Positions 17,239-24,931 of a stretch of DNA of 51,099 nucleotides are shown here, in pieces. Numbering within the stretch: the first letter of the stretch is position 1; each line of letters starts with the position of its first letter. The stretch covers positions 1 to 51,099 of the forward strand of contig CACYHY010000001.1 of assembly GCA_902774305.1 (NCBI GenBank), written 5' to 3'. Source of the DNA: an uncultured Pseudomonadota bacterium. Lineage in GTDB: Bacteria > Pseudomonadota > Alphaproteobacteria > Rs-D84. Under the pieces are notes generated by a model. The model was not told the origin of the DNA. It ran no database searches and saw only the letters and a program-made list of their open reading frames with translations. A program made the position numbers and the translations under genes.

Positions 17239-18209
17239 TATTCAGCCTTTTCTTCTTCATCTTCTGCTGGTTTATCTTGGATAAATTCTGCATCAGCCGC
17301 ATCTTCACGCAGTAAAAATCCGAATACAGAACGAACAACACGCATTGCACCCTTGGCCGGTGATGTTATAATTTTACCCAATGTTTGAATAAAGTTTGAT
17401 GGCAATTCAAAATCTTCGCCTTCGAAACTTTCATCGGTTCCAAAGAAATGTTTTCTGTACACCGCATCCATATTTTTAGTCTGCAACATAACAAATACAT
17501 CGTATGAATTAAATGGCTTATCAATAAACACACCACGCCCAAATGTCGCATTTATACGTAAATACCCCTTTACCAATGGTGTCATTTGACGCATAGCCTC
17601 GGCTTTATCAACAAAAACCTCTGGCAAGATATTCATACGAGTTAATTTTGGATTAACACCTTCGACCAATTTAGTTGTATCCACAGTTGCACGCAGACGT
17701 GATGGCGACAAATGATTATAATATAAATACGAAATCGCCTGAGCCGACATAGCAGGATTTGTACCAGCCCAAGATGCGACACCAAACACTATACCAATTT
17801 TGTTACGCACGATATATTCGCCCAATCCAACCCACAATAAACGCATAACCAGCGCATTATCACGATATGCCGGATCCACACATGCACGTGACATTTCAGC
17901 AATATTCGCACCAGATTTTTTAATCTTGGAAATATCAAATTCAGATTCTGTATAAAAACCGCCCATTTTTTCAGCAGCATCACGGTTGATAATACGATAT
18001 GTTCCAACCACTTTGCCTTGGTGAAACACAGCCAAATATTCAGCAAATCTGTCGTAAGAATCATATTCTTCGCGTAAATTCTTTTGTTCTTCGGTGGCAG
18101 ATGCACCCTCTTCCTCAACAAAAACAGCATAACGCAACGCACGCACTTGGCGGCGTTCTTCTTTGGTACGAGTAAAACGAACTTCGAAATCACGAACTTT
18201 TATAGCCAT
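17238..18209 (-). CDS. olsB: L-ornithine N(alpha)-acyltransferase
   Basis: The protein belongs to the GNAT/autoinducer-synthase-like family that transfers a 3-hydroxyacyl chain from ACP to ornithine, making lyso-ornithine lipid. Typical segments are FEVRFTRTKEERRQVRALRY with AVFVEEEG following, GTYRIINRDAAEKMGGFY, and AEMSRACVDPAYR with LRATV further on. It is 323 residues long; the final 25 residues are an acidic Glu/Ala tail absent from many homologues. It is coupled to olsA and lies 66 bases downstream of mltB. Ornithine lipids replace phospholipids under phosphate limitation or stress in many alphaproteobacteria. Confidence 0.9.
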   Translation of the reverse strand: MAIKVRDFEVRFTRTKEERRQVRALRYAVFVEEEGASATEEQKNLREEYDSYDRFAEYLAVFHQGKVVGTYRIINRDAAEKMGGFYTESEFDISKIKKSGANIAEMSRACVDPAYRDNALVMRLLWVGLGEYIVRNKIGIVFGVASWAGTNPAMSAQAISYLYYNHLSPSRLRATVDTTKLVEGVNPKLTRMNILPEVFVDKAEAMRQMTPLVKGYLRINATFGRGVFIDKPFNSYDVFVMLQTKNMDAVYRKHFFGTDESFEGEDFELPSNFIQTLGKIITSPAKGAMRVVRSVFGFLLREDAADAEFIQDKPAEDEEEKAE

Positions 18210-18275
18210 TTCTTTTTTATCCTTTTATAACGATACATAAAAGGGTAGCAAAGAAAAAGCCCCATATCAACAGTT

Positions 18276-19310
18276 TTATTTTAATTTTTCAGATAACTCG
18301 TGTATTGCAATTGCATACCAATTAGAATTATTCCAACGCTTTATACGATAGAAATTTGGATATGTTAAATATGCCACTTTGACTGATTGCATTTCCACAT
18401 CATTATCGGGGGATGCAACCAAACTGGATACGGTGTCATCATTGCTATCTGCGACCAATCCAACAACTGTATCCGATGCAACCAATGGGGTTCCATCCGC
18501 ATTTAATATTCCCATTTCCGCCCATTCAGAAATAGCACGTTTTTTATCCCCATTTATTAAATCAGAATCAAAATCTGACGGTATTAAAACTTTGCGTGCA
18601 ATTTGTTCTTCTGGATTCCAGCCCAGTTTGTTTAAGTAGTTTCCAGCACTGAACATAGCATCACTAATATTATTTATAATATCTATTTTTCCGTCACCAT
18701 TACCATCGGCACCATATTGTGACAATGTTGTTGGAATAAACTGGAAATGTCCCATCGCGCCAGCCCAACTGCCATAAATATTGTTTATATCCAGTTGATT
18801 TTTATCCGCCGTTTTCATCAGAGATAATAATTGTTTTGTGAAAAATTCTTCACGGCGACCATCATACATCAATGTAAAAAACGCATCTTTTAATCTGTAT
18901 GCTTTTTTTACACCACCATAATTAGATTCCATACCCCAAAAAGCCAAAATAACATGTTTCGGCACACCATATTTTGTATATGTCTTACCAAGTAATGTCG
19001 GGTATTTTTTAGACATGTAATGACCTGATTTTACACGTTCAGAACTGACAGTACGCGACAAATAATCCTTCAGAGTCAACTTAAATTCAGATTGATTTTT
19101 ATCGTTATAAACAATCCTTGGAATAAACACCGGATTCTTTAATGTGGCATCAATCGTTTCAGACGATATGTTATTTTTAGTTGCCGATGCACGAACAGAA
19201 TTTTGTAATTCATTCCATCTGTCAAAATCAAAACTTCCGCGTGTTGCAAAAGCAGATTCACACCCACAGGCAAACATTGCGCCAAATAAAAGAACGCTAA
19301 ACTTCTTCAT
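18276..19310 (-). CDS. mltB: Lytic murein transglycosylase, MltB family
   Basis: An exported 344-residue enzyme that cleaves peptidoglycan between MurNAc and GlcNAc with formation of 1,6-anhydroMurNAc. A signal peptide (about residues 1-22) leads into the SLT_2-type domain. The catalytic Glu is E128 in FWGMESNYGG, and the supporting motifs are GSWAGAMGHFQFIPTTL and ADGNGDGKIDI. It lies 23 bases after the outer-membrane protein gene and probably shares its transcript. The signal contains two Cys residues, but I do not see a convincing lipobox, so it may be soluble rather than a lipoprotein. Confidence 0.92.
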   Translation of the reverse strand: MKKFSVLLFGAMFACGCESAFATRGSFDFDRWNELQNSVRASATKNNISSETIDATLKNPVFIPRIVYNDKNQSEFKLTLKDYLSRTVSSERVKSGHYMSKKYPTLLGKTYTKYGVPKHVILAFWGMESNYGGVKKAYRLKDAFFTLMYDGRREEFFTKQLLSLMKTADKNQLDINNIYGSWAGAMGHFQFIPTTLSQYGADGNGDGKIDIINNISDAMFSAGNYLNKLGWNPEEQIARKVLIPSDFDSDLINGDKKRAISEWAEMGILNADGTPLVASDTVVGLVADSNDDTVSSLVASPDNDVEMQSVKVAYLTYPNFYRIKRWNNSNWYAIAIHELSEKLK

Positions 19311-19333
19311 TTCCTAACCCCATATCAACTATA

Positions 19334-20803
19334 TTAAAAAGCATATTTAAGGCCCAGATGCAAGCCAAATGATTGCCAAGTTGCTTCTTTTAACGCATCT
19401 GTCTCGTGTGAAGTATATGCAGGATGTTCTATCACTTCAATATCCCATTCTGATTCATTTTCAGGTCTTGGTACGGCAACATACTCGTTGTATGCAGCCC
19501 AGTAAATTTCACCACCAATGTTGCCAACATGGAAATAATTTGTATCTGCCTTTAATGACAACTGTAATCTATTAGACAATTTCAAGATATATTCCATTTC
19601 CAAAGAATATGCCAATGCGCCATTATTTCCTTCATCCAAGAAACTTGGGTGTTGTTGCCAATCTGTACGATTTGGCCAAATACCTTCGGATGAATATTTT
19701 GGCATACTGATTTGACCGTATAAACGCAATTTATCCGTCAAGGTCATTTGTTTTTCAATTTCCAAACCAACATAAAAACCAGACCATGTTGTGTTATATT
19801 CGTGTGTTTTTCCAGAAACTAAAATAGGACCATCGCCACCAATCACAACACATTCATCATACATTACACCCCATGGAATTATTGACTCTGGATCCGTATT
19901 AATATAATCCGATATTGACAAGAAACCATTTGCAATATTTGCAACTTTAATTTGTTCTGGTGACACACAAACCTGATAATAATCATCTACATATGCCTCG
20001 GCCTGATCAATTGGAACAGCAAAATATTCGTCCAAATTCTGAGGATTACCAAAAACATAATCGCCATCCGCAGTCATAAGGGGAATATATACACCTGGGT
20101 TTGGATAATAGTGATTAGACATCTGGAGGTTATGTTTGAAAATTTCATACCCGATTATAGGTGTTAATTTCCATCCACCAATATCCCAGATATTACGTGC
20201 ACCAATACCAAAACGCATATGATGACTGTCACCACTTTGATCACCAATAGAAATTGTAAATATACCTTCGGTTGGTCTGGCGTCATCATATGGGCGTAAA
20301 TCGTAATCCATAGAAAGTCCCCCAGATGCCAAACTGCCGTATGTATATTCACCAAATGCCATCAAATCAAAATTACGTAAAGTAAAATTATAACGACCAC
20401 CAACTGTAAATTCGTTATAAACCATATCATCCCATTCCAAAACAGAATTTACAGATGTTGTAAATTGAAAATCTGCAAAGCGACGGTTATAACCGCCATA
20501 AACGGAAAAACCATTATCAGATGCCGTTGGGGTCGCTATACCATTTGTTGTCATTGTTCCAGCATAAGATGCCACAGGTTGCGCACTTGGCACACGATAT
20601 GTGTATACATTGGACCCGACAACCTGCTTTGAACCTGATGAACCAACATAATTAGTATAACCATTACTTTGGTAATTTGCATACGCAGCACGGTTCATGG
20701 ATGTGGCTGATGTTTGATAATATGAAGGCACACCTTCGTTACTGGCCAACGCAGGAAACGACGCACAGATTCCCAACAAAAACGCGATATAATCCTTCCT
20801 CAT
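19334..20803 (-). CDS. Outer-membrane beta-barrel protein of unknown function
   Basis: A signal peptide (MRKDYIAFLLGICASFPALA) precedes a 75-residue Ser/Thr/Tyr/Asn-rich linker, then about 390 residues of alternating amphipathic strands (for example FSVYGGYNRRFADFQFTTSV, FTVGGRYNFTLRNFDLMAFG). The last strand ends in GLKYAF, with the C-terminal Phe recognised by the BAM machinery. One long loop near residues 275-335 holds two Cys residues that could form a disulfide. The family is not recognisable; it resembles porin or autotransporter-like barrels only in general. It leads an apparent operon with mltB, olsB, olsA and proS. The start lacks a Shine-Dalgarno sequence and sits only about 12 bases after the predicted transcription start. 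Confidence 0.8.
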   Translation of the reverse strand: MRKDYIAFLLGICASFPALASNEGVPSYYQTSATSMNRAAYANYQSNGYTNYVGSSGSKQVVGSNVYTYRVPSAQPVASYAGTMTTNGIATPTASDNGFSVYGGYNRRFADFQFTTSVNSVLEWDDMVYNEFTVGGRYNFTLRNFDLMAFGEYTYGSLASGGLSMDYDLRPYDDARPTEGIFTISIGDQSGDSHHMRFGIGARNIWDIGGWKLTPIIGYEIFKHNLQMSNHYYPNPGVYIPLMTADGDYVFGNPQNLDEYFAVPIDQAEAYVDDYYQVCVSPEQIKVANIANGFLSISDYINTDPESIIPWGVMYDECVVIGGDGPILVSGKTHEYNTTWSGFYVGLEIEKQMTLTDKLRLYGQISMPKYSSEGIWPNRTDWQQHPSFLDEGNNGALAYSLEMEYILKLSNRLQLSLKADTNYFHVGNIGGEIYWAAYNEYVAVPRPENESEWDIEVIEHPAYTSHETDALKEATWQSFGLHLGLKYAF

Positions 20804-20821
20804 ATAATTCTATATGGGATA

Positions 20822-20830
20822 ATTATATCA
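20822..20830 (-). promoter_or_regulatory. Extended -10 promoter of the outer-membrane protein operon
   Basis: TGATATAAT on the minus strand (20830-20822), in the context TTTGTGATATAATTAT, is an extended -10 with no clear -35. Initiation would fall near 20815, leaving a leader of about 12 bases before ATG 20803. Confidence 0.6.
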
Positions 20831-20901
20831 CAAAAACAATTTATAGAAAAGTGTTTTATGATTTGCTGGATTTTTTTATTTAATGTTCTAGTATCATACT
20901 C

Positions 20902-21954
20902 ATGAATAATCCGCATAACATTTATATTCATGTACCTTTTTGCATTTCAAAATGCAATTATTGTGCTTTTTTCTCGTCTGCTATTGCACCAGATTGGGAA
21001 TCTTATGCCAAAGGCATTTGTTCAGAAATAGATTTTTGGGCTAACAAGTTAGGTTGTATAAGTGTTCCAACCGTATTTTTTGGTGGGGGTACACCCAGTT
21101 TAATGCCAATTTCTGTATTTGAATCTATTATAAAACACTTGCACAGTAAATTTGATTTATCACAATGCACTGAAATCACATTGGAATCAAACCCAGGAAC
21201 ACTAACAAACGAAAAACTTGCGGACTTTGTTTCTGGGGGTGTAACCAGATTATCGGTTGGCATACAATCTTTTGACGATGACGAATTAAAATTCTTGGGA
21301 CGCCGCCACGATGCAAAAACAGCCCTATCCCTTTTGGAATCTGCACAAAAATTTGATATCAGACTCAGCGGTGATTTTATTTATGGATTGCCTGGACACA
21401 ATGTAAAAAATATTATTTCATTATGTGATAAAATAAACAAAATTGGATTAAAACACGCATCGCTTTACGAACTTACAATTGAACAAAACACACCTTTTGG
21501 ACGTATGAATCTGGATATGCCCAGTAATGATGAAATGGCGGATATGTATTTGGCAATTGCTGACAACTTACAAATTCCACGCTATGAAGTTTCAAATTAT
21601 GCATTTCCAGGATACGAATGCAGGCACAATCAAAATATATGGGACGGCGATGCATATATTGGACTGGGAAACGGCGCCAAGGGACGTATTTTTATGAAAA
21701 ATTCTTGGTTTGAACAATCTGGGGGCGATATACAATATTCTGCACTTTCAGATTCAGAACGTGCCACAGAACGCATTATAACAGGTCTGCGCACGACACG
21801 CGGTGTCACATTAGATAACACAGTAAAAAATCTAGTTGATATAGATTTCGTAAATGCTCATAATGACCTGGTGAACATAAAAAACAATCGTTTAATTACA
21901 ACTGATTCTGGAATATTAGTTTTGGACGATTTGTTGACTAATTTGATAAGGTAG
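20902..21954 (+). CDS. hemW: Radical SAM protein HemW (heme chaperone-like)
   Basis: The 350-residue protein carries the radical SAM cluster motif CISKCNYC at residues 14-21 near the N-terminus, after IYIHVPF. It lacks the extra Cys that follows in the true oxygen-independent coproporphyrinogen oxidase HemN, so the HemW branch is preferred. Other family segments are VFFGGGTPSLMP, RLSVGIQSF with ELKFLGRRHDA, and FIYGLPGH. HemW binds and delivers heme to respiratory proteins. The start has no visible Shine-Dalgarno sequence. The gene ends five bases before the M13 peptidase gene, so the two are co-transcribed. Confidence 0.9.
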   Translation: MNNPHNIYIHVPFCISKCNYCAFFSSAIAPDWESYAKGICSEIDFWANKLGCISVPTVFFGGGTPSLMPISVFESIIKHLHSKFDLSQCTEITLESNPGTLTNEKLADFVSGGVTRLSVGIQSFDDDELKFLGRRHDAKTALSLLESAQKFDIRLSGDFIYGLPGHNVKNIISLCDKINKIGLKHASLYELTIEQNTPFGRMNLDMPSNDEMADMYLAIADNLQIPRYEVSNYAFPGYECRHNQNIWDGDAYIGLGNGAKGRIFMKNSWFEQSGGDIQYSALSDSERATERIITGLRTTRGVTLDNTVKNLVDIDFVNAHNDLVNIKNNRLITTDSGILVLDDLLTNLIR

Positions 21955-21959
21955 TAAAC

Positions 21960-23939
21960 ATGAAACATACTGTGTTAAATATTATTGGAATTTGTGCTGT
22001 TATCGTCAGCATCACAACTGCAATTTTTTTAGCGAAGGAGAAAACAATGCAAACGGGTATTAATTTGAAAGATATGGATATGACAACAATTCCTGGTGAT
22101 GATTTTTACGATTTTGCAACACTGGGATGGCGCAATGCACATCCAATTCCAAATGATTATGCACGTTATGGATCTTTTGATGTATTACGTGAAGAAAACG
22201 ATAAACGCGTGCGCCAGATTGCAGAAACAGATACCGGAAAAATCGGCAAATTGTATAAAATTGCAATGGATGAAAAAAAGTTAAATGCCGATGGTGTCAA
22301 ACCTGTTCAAAAATATATTGCTGAAATAGATGCAATAAAAACACGTGATGAATTACCTGCATTTTTAGGAAAATTGCATTCATTCAGTGGTGGGTTCTTC
22401 AGTGACGGCGTGGCATTGGATGAAAAAGATACAGAACACTATCTGTACAACATTGGTCAAGGCGGCATTGGTTTGTCGCGTGATTATTATTTTGATGACG
22501 ATGCTAAATCCAAACAAGTTCGCGAAAAATACATTGAATATATGACAAAACAAATGGAAAACTTTGGCATACCGGTGGATGCAAAAAAACTTTATGCATT
22601 GGAAGAACGTATGGCAAAATCTTTCTATAAAAAAGAAAAATTACGTGATCCAATCGCAAACTATCATAAAATGCCAATCGCACAATTACGCGCAGAATTG
22701 TCCAACTTTGATTGGGACAAATATTTTGCTGCACGTGGCATCGCACCAAATTTTGTAAATGTAAATCAAATTGAACCTGTAAAAGAATCCATCAAAATTA
22801 TTAATGATACAGATTTAGAATTGTTAAAAACATATTTAAAATGGCGTTTGATAGATTCTGCAGATGGTTTTTTGGATGACACAACATATGATATTGCTTT
22901 CGATTTTAGTAAATTTTTATCAGGACAAGACGAAAAGAAACCACGTTGGAAACGCGCAGTCGCTATGATTGATGGCAGTCTGGGTGAAGAAATTGGAAAA
23001 TTGTATACAAAAAAATACTTTCCAGAATCCGCAAAAAAACGTATGCAAAATTTAGTAAAAAATTTGCAATCAGCATTAGAATTACGCATCCAAGGATTAG
23101 AGTGGATGTCAGACGACACAAAAAAACAAGCGTTGGAAAAATTACATACATTCCGTGCAAAAATCGGATATCCAGATGTATGGCGTGATTATTCTAAATT
23201 AGAAATTAACGATGATTCTTTATATGACAATATGGTTCGTGTTTCTAAATTCGAAGACCGTTTTTGGTTGGATAAAATCGAAAAAGAAAAAGATCCAAAT
23301 ATTTGGTTTATGAATGCTCACGAGGTTAATGCGTACTATGATCCAACATCAAATGAAATTTGTTTCCCTGCAGGAATTCTGCAATATCCGTTCTTTGATA
23401 TGGATGCCGATGATGCATTTAATTATGGTGCAATCGGTAGTGTTATTGGTCACGAAATGACACACGGTTATGACGACCAAGGACGCCACTTTGATAAAGA
23501 CGGTAATATGCATGATTGGTGGACAGAAGCGGACGCAAAATCATTCACAACGCGTGCAAATGTGTTGCGTGACTTTTTCAACAATATACTTGTTGCCCCA
23601 GACACACATGCAAATGGCGAATTTACATTGGGTGAAAACCTTGCAGACTATGGTGGCATAACCGTTGCTTATACAGCATACTCAAATTTTGGCACACACA
23701 GCGGTGATGCAGATGGAATGACAGACAAACAAAGATTCTTTATTGCATATGCCATGACCGAAGCCGGCAATATTCGTGATGCGGAAATATTGCGCCGCAC
23801 CAAAATGGATGAACACTCTTTGTCGCGTTGGCGTGTAAATGGCATATTACCACACATTGACGCGTGGTATTCTGCATTTGATGTCACAGATAAAAACAAG
23901 TTATATGTTGCACCAGAAAAAAGAGTAAAAATTTGGTAA
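21960..23939 (+). CDS. M13-family (neprilysin/PepO-like) zinc metallopeptidase
   Basis: The 659-residue protein has an N-terminal hydrophobic segment (LNIIGICAVIVSITTAIFL) that acts as signal anchor or cleaved signal. The rest is the full M13 fold. The zinc site is HEMTH at residues 498-502 in GSVIGHEMTHGYDDQG; the third ligand Glu is in GENLADYGG. The substrate-contact motif NAYYDPTSNEICFPAGIL matches the family signature. It should act in the periplasm on peptides. It follows hemW by five bases and ends at a strong terminator. The pairing with hemW is not one I know to be functional. Confidence 0.93.
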   Translation: MKHTVLNIIGICAVIVSITTAIFLAKEKTMQTGINLKDMDMTTIPGDDFYDFATLGWRNAHPIPNDYARYGSFDVLREENDKRVRQIAETDTGKIGKLYKIAMDEKKLNADGVKPVQKYIAEIDAIKTRDELPAFLGKLHSFSGGFFSDGVALDEKDTEHYLYNIGQGGIGLSRDYYFDDDAKSKQVREKYIEYMTKQMENFGIPVDAKKLYALEERMAKSFYKKEKLRDPIANYHKMPIAQLRAELSNFDWDKYFAARGIAPNFVNVNQIEPVKESIKIINDTDLELLKTYLKWRLIDSADGFLDDTTYDIAFDFSKFLSGQDEKKPRWKRAVAMIDGSLGEEIGKLYTKKYFPESAKKRMQNLVKNLQSALELRIQGLEWMSDDTKKQALEKLHTFRAKIGYPDVWRDYSKLEINDDSLYDNMVRVSKFEDRFWLDKIEKEKDPNIWFMNAHEVNAYYDPTSNEICFPAGILQYPFFDMDADDAFNYGAIGSVIGHEMTHGYDDQGRHFDKDGNMHDWWTEADAKSFTTRANVLRDFFNNILVAPDTHANGEFTLGENLADYGGITVAYTAYSNFGTHSGDADGMTDKQRFFIAYAMTEAGNIRDAEILRRTKMDEHSLSRWRVNGILPHIDAWYSAFDVTDKNKLYVAPEKRVKIW

Positions 23940-23941
23940 AA

Positions 23942-23970
23942 AAATTCGCCCAAACGGGCGATTTTTTTTT
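23942..23970. terminator. Bidirectional intrinsic terminator between the peptidase gene and ihfA
   Basis: TCGCCC (23946-23951) pairs with GGGCGA (23956-23961), followed by nine T on the plus strand and preceded by an A run that gives T on the minus strand. The T tract runs into the ihfA stop codon. Confidence 0.88.
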
Positions 23971-24259
23971 AATCTTTATTTCCAACACGTTTACGAAATT
24001 CTGTACTGGGACGAAATGCTGCAACACGACGTGCAGATATAACAGCAGGCACACCAGTCTTTGGATTACGACCAATACGCGCAGATTTTGTTAAAATTTT
24101 GAATGTACCAAAGCCAGAAAACTTAACATCTTCACCATTAGCCAAAGATTCACTAATTTCTTCGAATACAATATCAACCATTTTGTAAGCATCTGTTGCA
24201 GTCAAACCAAAACGATTACGCAAAGCCGCTGCTAAATCATTACGAGTTATTGTTGCCAT
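23969..24259 (-). CDS. ihfA: HU/IHF-family DNA-bending protein, IHF-alpha-like
   Basis: The 96-residue protein carries the complete HU/IHF fold. KFSGFGTFKI and the DNA-contact arm GRNPKTGVPAVISARRV are typical, with the intercalating Pro in NPKTG. The tail AAFRPSTEFRKRVGN resembles IHF alpha (TFRPGQKLKSRV) more than HU. IHF alpha bends DNA as a heterodimer with IHF beta. The beta subunit gene is not in the window, so a homodimeric HU role cannot be excluded. The start has AAGGG upstream. Confidence 0.82.
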   Translation of the reverse strand: MATITRNDLAAALRNRFGLTATDAYKMVDIVFEEISESLANGEDVKFSGFGTFKILTKSARIGRNPKTGVPAVISARRVAAFRPSTEFRKRVGNKD

Positions 24260-24288
24260 TTCAAATTTCCCTTTGTTTTTTCGTGATT

Positions 24289-24316
24289 ATTATACAAAAG
24301 GACTTTTAAAAAGCAA
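24289..24316 (-). promoter_or_regulatory. Promoter of ihfA
   Basis: On the minus strand TTGCTT (24316-24311) and TATAAT (24294-24289) are separated by 16 bases. The transcript starts about 25 bases before the ATG at 24259. Confidence 0.65.
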
Positions 24317-24342
24317 CATTTATTTGTTTTTTATTTGATATG

Positions 24343-24370
24343 TTGATTTTATTTTTTATTCGTATAAAAT
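24343..24370 (+). promoter_or_regulatory. Probable promoter of tRNA-Arg and the Cys-rich membrane protein
   Basis: TTGATT (24343-24348) and TAAAAT (24365-24370) lie 16 bases apart, predicting initiation near 24377, just ahead of the tRNA at 24381. Confidence 0.55.
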
Positions 24371-24380
24371 CCGTATATCT

Positions 24381-24456
24381 GTCCTCATAGTTCAATTGGA
24401 TAGAACGGGGGTTTCCTAAACCTCTGATGCAGGTTCGATTCCTGCTGGGGACACCA
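24381..24456 (+). tRNA. tRNA-Arg (anticodon CCT)
   Basis: All four arms fold. The acceptor GTCCTCA pairs with TGGGGAC, and the D-stem is GTTC/GAAC. The anticodon stem GGGGT/ACCTC closes the loop TTCCTAA, giving anticodon CCT. The T-arm is GCAGG/CCTGC with loop TTCGATT. Discriminator A and an encoded CCA end at 24456. It decodes AGG. A protein gene begins 31 bases downstream and seems to be on the same transcript. Confidence 0.95.
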
Positions 24457-24487
24457 CGATTTTCAGGCATCAGCAAAGAGGAATAAA

Positions 24488-24820
24488 ATGAAAAACAAAG
24501 CCGTTAAAATTGGTATTATTGCAACTATTTTACCGCACTTGTTTTGTTGTGTGCTGCCAATCATATTGTCTGTTATCAGTTTATTTGCCCCAGAGGTTGC
24601 TCATTCGTCCAATTTTATGCCAGAATGGTTGGAACCATGGCTCTTTGTATTTTCTGCGTTGATGTTGGGATTGTCTTGGCTTTTGGTAATACGCGAATGT
24701 CCATGTAACTGTGATAACTGTCACCAAAATACCAGTCATAAACCACAAAAAATTGTGTTGTCGGTTGTAACTATTTTGTTCATTTTAAGTATTATTCTGC
24801 ACATTATTTCGCATAATTAA
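24488..24820 (+). CDS. Small Cys-rich membrane protein, possible metal handling
   Basis: The 110-residue protein has three hydrophobic segments (about residues 7-33, 48-67 and 89-107). The first contains HLFCCVLP, a vicinal Cys pair next to a Pro, as seen in mercury transporters of the MerT/MerF/MerC type. The loop before the third segment is ECPCNCDNCHQNTSH, with four Cys and two His, a likely metal-binding patch. Overall similarity to Mer proteins is not strong enough for a named call. The ATG has AGAGGAAT upstream and lies 31 bases after the encoded CCA of tRNA-Arg, so it is probably released by tRNA processing from the same transcript. Confidence 0.75.
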   Translation: MKNKAVKIGIIATILPHLFCCVLPIILSVISLFAPEVAHSSNFMPEWLEPWLFVFSALMLGLSWLLVIRECPCNCDNCHQNTSHKPQKIVLSVVTILFILSIILHIISHN

Positions 24821-24837
24821 AAAATATTTAGGTTTTC

Positions 24838-24872
24838 CAAGGGGCAAGATATTATTTCTGCCCTATTTTTTT
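24838..24872 (+). terminator. Intrinsic terminator
   Basis: GGGCA and TGCCC (with weaker inner pairs) enclose a loop of about a dozen bases and are followed by TATTTTTTTT. It closes the tRNA-Arg transcript. Confidence 0.75.
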
Positions 24873-24875
24873 TAT

Positions 24876-24904
24876 TTGTTTTATAGCCCAAAATATGATA
24901 AAAT
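24876..24904 (+). promoter_or_regulatory. Promoter of the Cys-repeat exported protein
   Basis: TTGTTT (24876-24881) and TAAAAT (24899-24904) are 17 bases apart. AGGAG at 24917-24921 serves the ATG at 24932. The word TATGATAAAAT also occurs in the mraZ promoter. Confidence 0.5.
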
Positions 24905-24931
24905 ATTTGTAAAAGTAGGAGTGAGTTTGCT

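Noticed and set aside
20902-21954. Oxygen-independent coproporphyrinogen III oxidase HemN
   Set aside because: The Cys motif CISKCNYCAF lacks the fourth Cys of HemN, and the length matches HemW.
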